From Methanotorris formicicus Mc-S-70 (lineage in GTDB: Archaea > AGJL01 > Methanococci > Methanococcales > Methanococcaceae), in NCBI RefSeq assembly GCF_000243455.1, contig NZ_AGJL01000007.1:1-44055 (forward strand): 44,055 nucleotides of DNA. The letters are read 5' to 3'. Shown one piece after another: positions 24,051-34,263 of this stretch (position 1 is its first letter; every line of letters begins with the position of its first letter). The notes beneath the pieces are model-generated. The model saw only the letters and a list, made by a program, of their open reading frames with translations. It was not told the origin of the DNA and searched no databases. The position numbers and the translations under genes were made by a program.

Positions 24051-27000
24051 ATGAACAAATGGAGCAATATTATTTTTTATTTGGTTATTTTTATTTTTAT
24101 AATATTTTTTAATTATAAATTGTTACCCGGTATTACAGAAAATGGTGCGTTATTGGTTATTCCTGAAAATGCTCCATTATATTTAGATAATTATTTAAAA
24201 TCAACGATAGGTCCTGGATTTTACAGTTGGAATATGTTTTTATCGACTCCAATGTGGGGTTTAGAATTTCTTTCATTTAGATTTTTCTTCTGGATAATTG
24301 GTATATTACTAAATTTGAATGTTACTCAGATTGTAATTTTGGAAAGATTGCTATTCCAATTTTTTTCATTTTTGGGCGTATTTATTCTTCTAAGGTATTA
24401 CTTAACAGAAATTATGAAAAATAAAAATATAAAAATTGTTTATTTATCATCATTTATTGCAGGTTTGTTTTATAGCATGAACCCTTCTTTTTGGGTAGGT
24501 GATAGCTTTTGGATTGGAATACAATTTTCATTTACAACACTTCCATGGATAATTTGGAGTTTTAGCAAAGTCGTTCTAAATAAAAATTGGAAATATCTTA
24601 TAATTTGTGCATTGCTTATGGCGACAAATACTGATGAACATTTTCTTTGGGCAGGATTTCCAATAATTTTACTTTTATATGCCTGGTTTATTTTTTTAGT
24701 TAAAATATTAAAAGAAAAAAAAATTGATATTTATACTATTTTAAGCCCGTTTTTAATTATCCTAATTTTTATATTGCTTAATATACATAAACTAATTATA
24801 AAACCTAATAATTTTTCATCCTACACATATGCTTTAACTAAAGAAGGACTAGATATATGTTGGATGCAAGCAACCATACTTAACATGTTAAGAGCAATGT
24901 CACACATGAGTCTCCCAAACCAATACTTCATCAAGAGTTTTTTGTTTAATTTCTTGAATTCACTAATGCCTATAACTTTGATAATTCCAGGTATGGCATT
25001 TTTATCATTAATATATTACAAAAAGAAAAGGAATTGGATTATACTATTTTATAGTATTTTGTTGATTTTATCCATATTGCCATTTTTCGTTGGAAGTCCT
25101 TTTAAATGGATCCATTATTGGATCTTCTTTAATTTGCCAATAGGTCCAGCTTTTAGAACATGGAGAATCTCTGATGCATATATAGCTTTATCATTAAGTG
25201 TATTAACAGCATTTTCCCTATATCACATACTTGAAAAATTATATAAAAAAAGAAAATATATTATTTCTATTGTAATTTCAACAATTCTTTTCGTATTTTG
25301 TGTTTATTCCTGGCCTCTACTAACTGGTGACGTAAATGGACTTCTGTCATTAGTCAAAGTTCCTAATGAATATTTTGAAACCTATAGTTTTCTATCAAAT
25401 CAGCTAGAGAATTTTAGGGTTATATATATCCCAGAGTTTACTTACTCTTATGGTCGGGAAACGAATCTAAAACCGTTTTGGAGTTCTAAATGTGGGATGA
25501 TTCAGGAATTTTTGACTTTTTCTTCACCTAAACCAACATTTTGGCCAAATTTGCATTGGAGTCAATATTATGAATTCACATTATCTCCATATTACCACTC
25601 TTTATTAACAACAGGAGATACAAACACATTATCACATTTCTTAGGATGGGTCAATATCAAATATGTTGTGGTTCATAACGACATACCCACAATAGAGAAG
25701 AAAATTACAAAATGTATACAGTCGTTAAATAATTCGACAAATTTTAAACTAACATTCCATGATAATTTCATATATGTCTTTGAAAATAAACTTGCTAAAG
25801 GGGAAATATATGCTCCATCTAAGTTAATATTGGTAGATGGAGGATATAGAGCAGTTAAAAAGTTTTACAACTCAATCTTAAATGATTTAGATACTTATGG
25901 CTTCATATTTATAGATCAAAAGACTTCACCAGAATTGATAAAAGGAACTCAGATCATACTAACTGACAAATCCAAAGATCAGCTAATGAATGATTTAGCA
26001 TTTGTAGAAATCCTACAAAAATTTTCAAATTATGTAATATATCCATACAATTATGTAATTGAGCACAAACCCAAAAGTAAATGGTCAAGAGTATCTTTCT
26101 TGGATGCAGAAAATCAAATATGGCATCCTTATGTTAATTGGAAAAATTATGCATGGGATTTCGATTATATGAAAGGTGCTGTACTTACAATTAACTCCAA
26201 TGATAAATTTACAATCCCAATTAAGGTTGAAAACACTAATAACTACATCCTTTTAGTGAGATGTCTTGTAAGTAATAATGGTGGGGAAATCAAAGTAGAT
26301 GTAGGAAATTCGTCATTTAAAGTAGAAACATTAGGAGACTACAATGGATTTCTCTGGAAAAAGATTAATTTAGGTAAATTAAATAGAGGTGAATATAATA
26401 TAGCTTTTAAAAATGTCAAAGGACTTAATGCTATCAATTTGCTTGTTCTAATCCCAGAAGATGAATACTACAAAACTAAAAAAGAAATTGAAAAACTCTT
26501 ACAAAATAAAACAATAATAATTTATATCTTTGAAGGAGAATATGACTTATACAGACATAATGCAAAAATAGAAAAACTTCCAGATGCAAGTAATGGGCAA
26601 GTTATAAACTTCATAAAAGATGGAAAAGCATGGCAAGAATTAGAAATAATTAAAGCGGGAACTTATAGACTAGCATTAAAAGGAAAAGAGAAATTCAAAA
26701 TCAATATTGGAAATAAATCATTCATACTTAACTTAAATTCTACAAACTTCACATATTCGCCAATATTTAATCTTAGTAAAGGAAATTATGTACTAGAAAT
26801 AACTCCAGTATTGACAAATAACAATAACTTAGTTAAAAATCCATCATTTGAAATTGGAGCTATTAAGTTCTGGAATTGGAAAACTAAAAAATTTAATGTA
26901 GAATTAGACAATACAACATCCTATAAAGGATATTATAGTTTAAGAGTATCAACTACCACAACGACCAAATCTTGGAGTTGGATAAGAAGTGAACCAATAG

Positions 27001-27779
27001 ATGTTAAACCAAATAAAAAATATCTAATTATAACTCACATGAAAATATACAATGCAAATGCAAGTCATATTCCAATAGAGGGATATGTTGAAAATAAAAA
27101 ACAATGGAAACAATTAGTCCAAATACCTTGTGGAGCGGTAGGAACTGGAACTTATGATTGGAGAGAATTCAGCTACATTCTCAAAATACCTGAAAATGTT
27201 ACAAAGATAAGAGTAGTTTTAAACGCTGGCTGGGGTTTCAATAAAAGTAAAGGTGAAGCTGTAACTTGGTTCGACGATATAGAAATTATACCACTTGATA
27301 AAGCTCCAAAACTTGATGTTATCTGGCTCTATTCAACCAAAAACAACGAAACTATAGACCAACTCTTCCAAGTTAAAGAAAAACCAGCAGAAATAATAAA
27401 CTACACCAAAATCAACCCAACTCTATGGGAAGTTCAAGTAAATGCAACAAAACCTTTCATGTTGTCATTTGCAGAATCCTACAACCCACTATGGGAAGCA
27501 AGAATTTACAAAGATGGAAAACTAATACAAAAAGTTTCCCCAGTTCCATTATATGGGGTGATAAATGGTTTCTACATAAATGAAACAGGAGACCTAAAAA
27601 TAATCATTAGATATAAACCACAAGACTGGTTTGAGATTGGTTTAGCAATCTCAGGAATAACTTTCTTATTATGTGTCACTTATCTAATCTATGATTGGAG
27701 AAGGGAAAAAGGAGATAAATGGGTAATCAATTTAAATAAAAAACTAAATAACTTATTATCAAAAATTAAATTAACATAA
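24051..27779 (+). CDS. Very large membrane protein, possible GT-C glycosyltransferase with carbohydrate-binding domain
   Basis: The first 430 residues or so hold many membrane helices (first about residues 7-23). The loop sequence MNPSFWVGDSFWIGIQFSFT and the overall layout recall AftD/YfhO-like multi-pass glycosyltransferases. The remaining 800 residues are extracytoplasmic. Near residues 915-1075 a domain beginning NLVKNPSFEIGAIKFWNWK resembles CBM4/9-type carbohydrate-binding modules. A last membrane helix (IGLAISGITFLLCVTYLIY) lies near the C-terminus, followed by a basic tail. The 1242-residue length is unusual. AGGTG stands at the proper distance before ATG 24051. It probably modifies or transfers glycans outside the cell; donor and acceptor are unknown. 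Confidence 0.65.
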   Translation: MNKWSNIIFYLVIFIFIIFFNYKLLPGITENGALLVIPENAPLYLDNYLKSTIGPGFYSWNMFLSTPMWGLEFLSFRFFFWIIGILLNLNVTQIVILERLLFQFFSFLGVFILLRYYLTEIMKNKNIKIVYLSSFIAGLFYSMNPSFWVGDSFWIGIQFSFTTLPWIIWSFSKVVLNKNWKYLIICALLMATNTDEHFLWAGFPIILLLYAWFIFLVKILKEKKIDIYTILSPFLIILIFILLNIHKLIIKPNNFSSYTYALTKEGLDICWMQATILNMLRAMSHMSLPNQYFIKSFLFNFLNSLMPITLIIPGMAFLSLIYYKKKRNWIILFYSILLILSILPFFVGSPFKWIHYWIFFNLPIGPAFRTWRISDAYIALSLSVLTAFSLYHILEKLYKKRKYIISIVISTILFVFCVYSWPLLTGDVNGLLSLVKVPNEYFETYSFLSNQLENFRVIYIPEFTYSYGRETNLKPFWSSKCGMIQEFLTFSSPKPTFWPNLHWSQYYEFTLSPYYHSLLTTGDTNTLSHFLGWVNIKYVVVHNDIPTIEKKITKCIQSLNNSTNFKLTFHDNFIYVFENKLAKGEIYAPSKLILVDGGYRAVKKFYNSILNDLDTYGFIFIDQKTSPELIKGTQIILTDKSKDQLMNDLAFVEILQKFSNYVIYPYNYVIEHKPKSKWSRVSFLDAENQIWHPYVNWKNYAWDFDYMKGAVLTINSNDKFTIPIKVENTNNYILLVRCLVSNNGGEIKVDVGNSSFKVETLGDYNGFLWKKINLGKLNRGEYNIAFKNVKGLNAINLLVLIPEDEYYKTKKEIEKLLQNKTIIIYIFEGEYDLYRHNAKIEKLPDASNGQVINFIKDGKAWQELEIIKAGTYRLALKGKEKFKINIGNKSFILNLNSTNFTYSPIFNLSKGNYVLEITPVLTNNNNLVKNPSFEIGAIKFWNWKTKKFNVELDNTTSYKGYYSLRVSTTTTTKSWSWIRSEPIDVKPNKKYLIITHMKIYNANASHIPIEGYVENKKQWKQLVQIPCGAVGTGTYDWREFSYILKIPENVTKIRVVLNAGWGFNKSKGEAVTWFDDIEIIPLDKAPKLDVIWLYSTKNNETIDQLFQVKEKPAEIINYTKINPTLWEVQVNATKPFMLSFAESYNPLWEARIYKDGKLIQKVSPVPLYGVINGFYINETGDLKIIIRYKPQDWFEIGLAISGITFLLCVTYLIYDWRREKGDKWVINLNKKLNNLLSKIKLT
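27750..27779 (+). repeat. 30-bp direct repeat, copy A
   Basis: The last 30 bases of the 1242-residue protein gene (encoding NLLSKIKLT plus stop) recur at 28711-28740 with one mismatch. The two copies flank the DUF4258/DUF2283 pair. Confidence 0.85.
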
Positions 27780-27805
27780 ATTTTTATTATAATAATGTTT
27801 TATCA

Positions 27806-28192
27806 TTAGCACTCTACACAAACAACGCCAGAAGGTAAGGAAATATCATTCAAACCTTTTGCAGTTGTGAATCTTTCTATTTCTTTATTTCTTTTTAAAA
27901 CGCTAATGGTTATTTTTAATTTAATGACATCAGGAGTTATTTCAATTTCAGCAATTAATTTTTTAATATGTTTTAAATCATATTTATTTAACTTAAATTT
28001 TTTTGAGGCGTCAAGTATCTCAATACCTTTTATAATTCCATTTTCTCCAATATCTAAAATAATATCATCTAAATCAATAGATTCAACATATTTTATATCC
28101 TTTGCATAAACATAAAGGGCATCAGTTTCAGCATCATAATCTAAACCTGCCTCCCCTTTAATCTCTTTATTATTTAATTTAACTTTTTTCAT
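27806..28192 (-). CDS. DUF2283 family protein, probable antitoxin
   Basis: The segment LDYDAETDALYVYAKDIKYVESIDL, seen in two adjacent parts here, is the DUF2283 signature, and ILDIGENGIIKGIEILDASK follows as in that family. The protein has 128-129 residues, longer than the usual 60-80, with a C-terminal extension ending SGVVCVEC. Start is ATG 28192 or GTG 28195. The gene overlaps the end of the DUF4258 gene by 14-17 bases, the typical layout of a toxin-antitoxin pair. Confidence 0.72.
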   Translation of the reverse strand: MKKVKLNNKEIKGEAGLDYDAETDALYVYAKDIKYVESIDLDDIILDIGENGIIKGIEILDASKKFKLNKYDLKHIKKLIAEIEITPDVIKLKITISVLKRNKEIERFTTAKGLNDISLPSGVVCVEC

Positions 28193-28517
28193 CACGTCTC
28201 ACCCTTCTTTTTGAGGACTGCTTAAAACAAGTAATTAAACTAATTTTGTTAGGGTTTTCAGATTTAATACCTATTATTACAATTAAATCGTATCTTTCAT
28301 TAATTTCATATATTAATTTAAATTTTGCTCTATCTTGTTTTATTATGCCTACAACCTCCTTTTTTAAAATAAAATCATTGATAATATCCAATTCTGGAAT
28401 CCTCTCATTATGTTGCGATATAAAATGTTCAGTTTTAATTAAGTTATCTCCATCAATATTTTTTAGCATGTTTATAACATCTTCAATAGTATAATCTTTA
28501 TCATCATCCAACAACAC
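28179..28517 (-). CDS. DUF4258-like protein, probable toxin
   Basis: The stretch KTEHFISQHNERIPELDIIN, then IIKQDRAKFKLIYEIN and DLIVIIGIKSENP, fits DUF4258, a RelE-like fold thought to be the toxin partner of DUF2283. I take GTG 28517 as start because GGTGAT (28521-28526) lies three bases ahead and a TATA-like box lies near 28549-28560. An ATG at 28547 would be almost on top of that box. This gives 112 residues. It is encoded on the minus strand against the surrounding plus-strand genes, so the pair looks inserted. Confidence 0.65.
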   Translation of the reverse strand: MLLDDDKDYTIEDVINMLKNIDGDNLIKTEHFISQHNERIPELDIINDFILKKEVVGIIKQDRAKFKLIYEINERYDLIVIIGIKSENPNKISLITCFKQSSKRRVRRDEKS

Positions 28518-28710
28518 TTCATCACCTTTATAACCATATATCCCCATATATATTTAAGTTTGTTAAAACTCCAATTTCCATCAAATATGCAAATGTATTA
28601 TGTTGATTAGATATTATATAATTTACTAAAGATACATCATTAAACAATCCATTATGTTGCATCAAACTTTAAAATGTAAATATGCATATTAAAAAGGAAA
28701 AGGAAACAAC

Positions 28711-28740
28711 AACTTATTATCAAGAATTAAATTAACATAA
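28711..28740 (+). repeat. 30-bp direct repeat, copy B
   Basis: This is the second copy of 27750-27779, here non-coding but still readable as NLLSRIKLT plus stop. It lies 21 bases before the first ATPase start, suggesting that this ATPase once followed the membrane-protein gene directly. Confidence 0.85.
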
Positions 28741-28761
28741 TATATTATTTTGGGTGAAAAA

Positions 28762-29859
28762 ATGAAGTTTTTTAATAGAGAAAAAGAGATTAAAGAAATT
28801 CTATCAATTATTGAATCCGAACCAAATCTAATTTATTTTATCTATGGATCTATAAACTCTGGAAAGACTGCCCTAATTAGTGAGATAATTAACAATAGGT
28901 TGAACAAAAATAAGTATGTTGTCTTCTATATAAATTTAAGAGGAATATTTATTTCAGGATATAATGATTTTATAGAAGTCTTATTTGAAGAGTATGAGGA
29001 ATCATTTATTGATAGGATTAAAAGATTATTATTATCTTTAATAAAAGACTCTCCAGATGTTGTTAAGAGTTTTTTAATAACCAAAATATCTGGTGGGGTT
29101 TTAGATAGCATTCCAATACCTAAAAACACATTAAGGGAGATATTAAAGAATAAAGAAGTTAAAAATGTATTTAGGTATATAACCAATGTTTTAATGGAGA
29201 TTAAAAAAGATGGAAAGCAACCAATTTTAATAATAGATGAATTACAAAAAATAGGAGATATGAAAATAAACGGGTTTTTAATATACGAGTTGTTTAACTA
29301 CTTTATTAATTTAACGAAAGAGTTGCATTTATGCCATGTTTTTTGTTTGAGTTCAGATAGCTTATTTATAGAGCAGGTTTATAATGAGGCAATGTTAGAT
29401 GGTAGAGCTAAGTATTTATTAGTGGATGATTTTAATAAAGAAACTGCCTTAAAATTTATTGACTTTCTATCTGAAGAAATTTTAAATAAAAAACTCTCCG
29501 ATAATGAGAAAGAGTTAATTTATTCTTATGTTGGAGGAAAACCAATTGATATAATTTATATAATTCAAAAACTTAAAAATAAGGACTTAAAGGAAATTTT
29601 AGATGAAATGCTCAGAGATGAAATTCAAAAGTTAAAGTATTTCTTAGAAGATGTTAAAGAAGAGAATGAAGAGTTTTATAATAAAGTTGTTGATGCATTA
29701 AAGATATTTAAAGAAACTTATGAAGTTGAGGATATAAGAATACCTAAAAAAGTTAGGGAATTTTTAGTCAAGAAAAATATTTTATTCTTAAATCCACAAA
29801 AGGGAACTTTAAAATCTCAAAGCTATTTAGTTTGGAATGCTATTAAAAAGGTGATTTAA
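28762..29859 (+). CDS. Archaeal AAA ATPase (PF01637-like), copy 1
   Basis: The P-loop is GSINSGKT near residue 30 and the Walker B motif is [10 protein letters not shown] near residue 160. [18 protein letters not shown] and [12 protein letters not shown] are typical of the archaeal ATPase family, which has a winged-helix C-terminal part. The C-terminus is [20 protein letters not shown]. Start is ATG 28762 behind GGGTGA, giving 365 residues. It is joined without any gap to a paralogue. These ATPases are common in methanogen accessory DNA; their role is unknown. Confidence 0.85.
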   Translation: MKFFNREKEIKEILSIIESEPNLIYFIYGSINSGKTALISEIINNRLNKNKYVVFYINLRGIFISGYNDFIEVLFEEYEESFIDRIKRLLLSLIKDSPDVVKSFLITKISGGVLDSIPIPKNTLREILKNKEVKNVFRYITNVLMEIKKDGKQPILIIDELQKIGDMKINGFLIYELFNYFINLTKELHLCHVFCLSSDSLFIEQVYNEAMLDGRAKYLLVDDFNKETALKFIDFLSEEILNKKLSDNEKELIYSYVGGKPIDIIYIIQKLKNKDLKEILDEMLRDEIQKLKYFLEDVKEENEEFYNKVVDALKIFKETYEVEDIRIPKKVREFLVKKNILFLNPQKGTLKSQSYLVWNAIKKVI

Positions 29860-30951
29860 ATGAAATTTTTCAACAGAGAGAAAGAGATTAATGAGATTTT
29901 AAATATTTTAAATAGAGAACCTGATGATATTTATTTTATCTACGGCTCTATAAATTCAGGAAAGACAACCTTAATAAAACATATTATAGAAAATAAACTA
30001 AACGACAATTATAAAATCTTTTACATCAACTTCAGAACTTATTTAATCTCAGAGAAAAGAGAGTTTATTGAAGCCATCTTCACGACAAAAAAAGATGATT
30101 TCTTTGAAAAAATAAAGGATAAATCAGAGGTTTTAAAGTTAATAACCAAAGGAGCTAAGATTTTAACCGGCATTCCAATTCCTGAGATTGAATTTGATAA
30201 ACTATTTGAGGAGAAGATAAACGATGCCTTTCAATACTTAAATAGTTTATTATTAGTTGTTAAAAATAGCGGAAAACAGCCAATTTTAATATTTGATGAA
30301 CTCCAGATGATTAAAGATGTTGTTTTAAATGGACAAAAATATTTATTAAAAGAATTATTCCAATTCTTAGTCTCATTAACTAAAGAACAACATCTATGCC
30401 ATGTTTTTTGCTTAAGTTCTGATAGTTTATTTATTGAATATGTTTATAACACAGGAGAGTTAAAAGACAGGGCTGATTATATTTTAGTAGATGACTTTGA
30501 TAAACAAACAGCGATAAGGTTCATGGATTTTTTAGCTAAAGAAAATAATATTAAACTCTCTGATGATGATAAGGAATTAATCTATAGCTATGTTGGTGGG
30601 AAGCCAAAACTTATTGTTAAAGTTATGAATAAATTAGATACCATAAGTTTAAATGAGATTTTAAATTCGATGTTAAAAGATGAAATCTCAAAATTAGATA
30701 TGCTATTGGAAATTTTGGATTACTCAAAACCAAAAATAGAGATTGGAGATGAAATTATAGAGATTAAAAAAGAGGACATTACAAATGCATTAAAATTATT
30801 TAAAAACAATTATGAAATTTCTAAAAAAGAAATTCCAACTCCAGTTTATATCTATTTAATTAAAGAAAATATTTTGTTTTTAAATCCAATTGAAGGAACT
30901 TTAAAGCCACAAAGCTATTTGGTTTGGAATGCAATAAAGAAGATTTTATAA
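29860..30951 (+). CDS. Archaeal AAA ATPase (PF01637-like), copy 2
   Basis: It is a paralogue of the preceding gene with the same P-loop (GSINSGKT), Walker B ([10 protein letters not shown]), [18 protein letters not shown] segment and closing [20 protein letters not shown]. It has 363 residues. Its ATG follows the stop codon of copy 1 directly. The two differ most at residues 65-140 and before the C-terminal domain. The pair may form a hetero-oligomer, but this is inference. Confidence 0.85.
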   Translation: MKFFNREKEINEILNILNREPDDIYFIYGSINSGKTTLIKHIIENKLNDNYKIFYINFRTYLISEKREFIEAIFTTKKDDFFEKIKDKSEVLKLITKGAKILTGIPIPEIEFDKLFEEKINDAFQYLNSLLLVVKNSGKQPILIFDELQMIKDVVLNGQKYLLKELFQFLVSLTKEQHLCHVFCLSSDSLFIEYVYNTGELKDRADYILVDDFDKQTAIRFMDFLAKENNIKLSDDDKELIYSYVGGKPKLIVKVMNKLDTISLNEILNSMLKDEISKLDMLLEILDYSKPKIEIGDEIIEIKKEDITNALKLFKNNYEISKKEIPTPVYIYLIKENILFLNPIEGTLKPQSYLVWNAIKKIL

Positions 30952-30981
30952 AGAAATAATTATCTTAAAAAGGAGATAACT

Positions 30982-32214
30982 ATGGAGCAAAAATTAGCAA
31001 AACATAGTTTCATTATGATATTCTTTACTTTATCAGCAGCATTTTTTAACTACCTTTATCAACTTTTTATGGGGAGGTTATTAACTCCAGAGGAATATGG
31101 AATCTTATTCTCTTTAATAAATATTTTTTATATTTTTAGCGTTCTATCCTTAACAGTTCAAACTATAATGACAAAATATACATCCCAACTAAAAGCAAAA
31201 AATCAATTTAATAAACTCTCCTACTTTTGGAGATATGCATTAAAAAAATCCTTCACATTTGGAGTAATAACAACAATTTTATTTTTTATGATAACTCCTT
31301 TCTTATCAAATTACCTTCATCTTCCTTCTCAAATACCAGCATTAATATTATTTTCATCCCTACTATTTGCTTACGCATCTCCCGTAAATTCAGGTATTTT
31401 ACAAGGTTTACAAAGATTCATCCCATTGGGAATAACTCAAACACTATGGGCTTTCTTAAAATTTGTGTTAGGAATAGCGTTTGTATATTTGGGCTTTAGC
31501 GTTAGCGGAGCATTAGCACCGTTCTTAATTGCAAATATAATTGTTTTTCTCATTTCCTTCTACTTTCTAAAAGACCTAATGAAAATAAAACCAGAACCAT
31601 TCAAAATCCCAAACCTGTACAAATACTCAACTTTAACTTTATTAGCATTATTGACCTATACCACATCCTATTCAATAGACACAATCTTAGCAAAACACTA
31701 TCTAACTGGATTTTTAGCGGGAATTTATTCATCAGTCTCTGTCTTAGGAAAAATAATCTTATTTGCTCCGGGGGGAATAGCAGTAGTTCTATTCCCAAAA
31801 GCATCAGAATTAAAAGAGAAGGAATTAAATCATTTCAACTTATTTATAAAAGCACTAGTATTAACAATTATCTTAACATTACCTACATTGTTGTTATTCA
31901 AATTCTTCCCAGAATTAATCATAAAAACTATCTTTGGAACAAAATATCTAAAAGCAATCCCTTACTTAGCAAAATATGCTTTGGCGATGTTCTTCTTTGC
32001 AATTTCTGGATTGATTATGAATTATCTCCTGTCATTAGGAATTACAAGAGTCGCCTATGCATTATCCCTAACATTAGTAATCGAGATAATAGGGATTACT
32101 ATCTTCCATCAAAATATAAACCAAATAATAGATATTGTCCTAATGACTTCAATATTATCTATAATCATTCAAATTCCATTTTTAAAAATTGCTAAGCGTA
32201 TCTTAGCCCATTAA
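30982..32214 (+). CDS. Polysaccharide/oligosaccharide flippase (Wzx-like)
   Basis: This is a multi-pass membrane protein of 410 residues with about twelve helices, opening with FIMIFFTLSAAFFNYLYQLF and MGRLLTPEEYGILFSL, the signature of the polysaccharide-biosynthesis flippase branch of the MOP superfamily. It would turn lipid-linked glycans to the outer face of the membrane. It has AAGGAG before ATG. It stands between the ATPases and the STT3-like gene (convergent), as expected between glycan assembly and attachment. Confidence 0.87.
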   Translation: MEQKLAKHSFIMIFFTLSAAFFNYLYQLFMGRLLTPEEYGILFSLINIFYIFSVLSLTVQTIMTKYTSQLKAKNQFNKLSYFWRYALKKSFTFGVITTILFFMITPFLSNYLHLPSQIPALILFSSLLFAYASPVNSGILQGLQRFIPLGITQTLWAFLKFVLGIAFVYLGFSVSGALAPFLIANIIVFLISFYFLKDLMKIKPEPFKIPNLYKYSTLTLLALLTYTTSYSIDTILAKHYLTGFLAGIYSSVSVLGKIILFAPGGIAVVLFPKASELKEKELNHFNLFIKALVLTIILTLPTLLLFKFFPELIIKTIFGTKYLKAIPYLAKYALAMFFFAISGLIMNYLLSLGITRVAYALSLTLVIEIIGITIFHQNINQIIDIVLMTSILSIIIQIPFLKIAKRILAH

Positions 32215-32244
32215 TTCTTAAAAATAAATTTAAATAAAGAAGAA

Positions 32245-34263
32245 TTATCTTACAACAAGAACTTTCTTGATAGTCACTTCTCCATCAGAAACATAAACAT
32301 CATAAATTCCTTTATCCAAACTAACATTTAATAATTTTATATCATCTCCATAACATTCAAACGAAAAATTCTTTTCAAATACAACTTTTGTTTTATTAAA
32401 CTCACAAATCTTTAAAGTTGCATTAATTTTGGAGGTATATGGGGAATAGCAATATATTCTTATCTTAGAGTTATTGCATAAAACATTGTATATAACTGGT
32501 TTATCATAAACAACCTCATAAATCTTTAAATCATCTGATTTAAATACAAGTTTTAAATCTTTGGAAGAGATATTCTCGTAATAGAGATGACAAAGGAAGG
32601 ACTCATTAAATTTAACATCTTTATCCATTTTGTTAAATGCCTGTAACCAATACCACATCAACAAAGTCCTCTTATCAACTGCAACATAATTTGCCCTTAA
32701 CTCTTTCAACCTCTCAACACCAGTTGAATAATTAGCACAAAATACATAGGCGTTTTTGTATGGGTTGTTTCCAAATTCTGTTTGAGTATCAGTAAAGACA
32801 GTTTTTTCAGATATTGCAATAAACCAATTTGCCTGATCCCAAAATGTGAATATTGTTTTTCCATCCTTATCTTTCATCCACAAACTTGCTTTATACCAAT
32901 CTTCTGAAATATATGGAGTTATTTTACTCATTTGGTTTTCTGAACTAACTACAGGAACAGATACCAATATCAAAAATATAAATATGCTAAACACAGTTCT
33001 TAATTTCAAAGAAATGTCATAATTTTTAAAATTTATTATTCTTTTTTGGATATTTTCTGTAAAATCTGAAAAAATCAACCCAATTGGTAGTATAAATCCC
33101 AAAGAGCCCACAAAAACATACCTCACTCCATTAAAACATAAAACAATAGAAGAAACAAAAAGTGCCAATGCCAATAGATAGTTAAATGTTATTGACTTTT
33201 TTATTAGCATTCTAATAATTTTAACAATAAATGCCACAATCAAAAATATATAGATACTAAAACCTAAAAGTAAGTCCCAATAACTGAAAAAACTTTCTGT
33301 TAAAATAATTCTTGGGCCTTTTCCAATCTTTCCAGTGAGTATTAAAGAAATTATTTTGGATACTATATCTATATTCAACATTTTAAAACCCAATATCAAA
33401 AAAAGCCCAAACAACAGAAAAATCCCCAAATAAACACTTGCATTTTTAATTTTTATATATTTAATATATACCAACTCAAATAAATAAACTCCAAATAATA
33501 CCAAAAACACTAATAAATGACTAACATAGTGGTAAAAGAACCATACCTTCCAAATTCCTACAAAGATTAATGAACATCCAATATAAATTGTAAATCCCTT
33601 TAGAACATCTTCTTTTTTAAATATAACATAAACAAAATGAATAATCCCAATGATTATTGGTATATAAACCCATCCATTCCATACAAGGGAACACAATAAT
33701 GTAAAAACGGATGATAAAAAAACAAATTTCATTTTCAATGAATTTAAATATTTCAAAAAGTAATACACTGCAAACATACCAAAGAAAACCATCCAAACTT
33801 CTCCTCTATAATACCCAGCAAGACCACTCTTAACGATAATCGGAGATACTGCAAATACAAAAGCCATGGTTATTCCTAAATATCTATTTTTTAATTCCTT
33901 TCCAATTAAATAAATAGGAATCACTGTTAAAGAGCCAATAATTGGGGGGATAATCTGAACAAACTTTAATAAATCAACATTGTAAAATTTAGATACTACC
34001 CAATATAGAATTGCCGGAATCCAATAAAGACCAGAGGGGTTGGGGGATCTCCCATAAAATGGATGATTTGATAAATTGTTAAATGGGATATAATAGCCGT
34101 TATTGACTATTGATTTAATCATCGCATAATGATACCAAGGGTCTGCAAGTAATAATAAATCATATTTAAGTGTTTTTATCCTAAGAATAAAACCTAAAAT
34201 AACAATGCACAAAATTAAAATCCAAAATTTGGCATTTTTTGAAATATTATCAATAAATTTCAT
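32245..34263 (-). CDS. Short STT3/AglB-like oligosaccharyltransferase
   Basis: The N-terminal half is a multi-pass domain with STT3-like landmarks: DPWYHYAMIKSIVNNGYYIP with the first-loop Asp, SPNPSGLYW, and SGLAGYYRGEVWMVFFGM where STT3 proteins have the second acidic motif. The soluble domain starts near residue 455. The acceptor-binding WWDYG motif is replaced by FWDQANWF. The protein is 672 residues, well under the 900 or so of the usual Methanococcales AglB. ATG 34263 has GGGATGAT before it. It overlaps the end of the 34933 gene by 14 bases. It may attach glycan to the neighbouring surface proteins, or be a GT-C enzyme of another use. Confidence 0.7.
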   Translation of the reverse strand: MKFIDNISKNAKFWILILCIVILGFILRIKTLKYDLLLLADPWYHYAMIKSIVNNGYYIPFNNLSNHPFYGRSPNPSGLYWIPAILYWVVSKFYNVDLLKFVQIIPPIIGSLTVIPIYLIGKELKNRYLGITMAFVFAVSPIIVKSGLAGYYRGEVWMVFFGMFAVYYFLKYLNSLKMKFVFLSSVFTLLCSLVWNGWVYIPIIIGIIHFVYVIFKKEDVLKGFTIYIGCSLIFVGIWKVWFFYHYVSHLLVFLVLFGVYLFELVYIKYIKIKNASVYLGIFLLFGLFLILGFKMLNIDIVSKIISLILTGKIGKGPRIILTESFFSYWDLLLGFSIYIFLIVAFIVKIIRMLIKKSITFNYLLALALFVSSIVLCFNGVRYVFVGSLGFILPIGLIFSDFTENIQKRIINFKNYDISLKLRTVFSIFIFLILVSVPVVSSENQMSKITPYISEDWYKASLWMKDKDGKTIFTFWDQANWFIAISEKTVFTDTQTEFGNNPYKNAYVFCANYSTGVERLKELRANYVAVDKRTLLMWYWLQAFNKMDKDVKFNESFLCHLYYENISSKDLKLVFKSDDLKIYEVVYDKPVIYNVLCNNSKIRIYCYSPYTSKINATLKICEFNKTKVVFEKNFSFECYGDDIKLLNVSLDKGIYDVYVSDGEVTIKKVLVVR

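Noticed and set aside
18640-30951. Insertion sequence or integrase in the accessory region
   Set aside because: No transposase, recombinase or terminal inverted repeats are visible, despite duplication scars.
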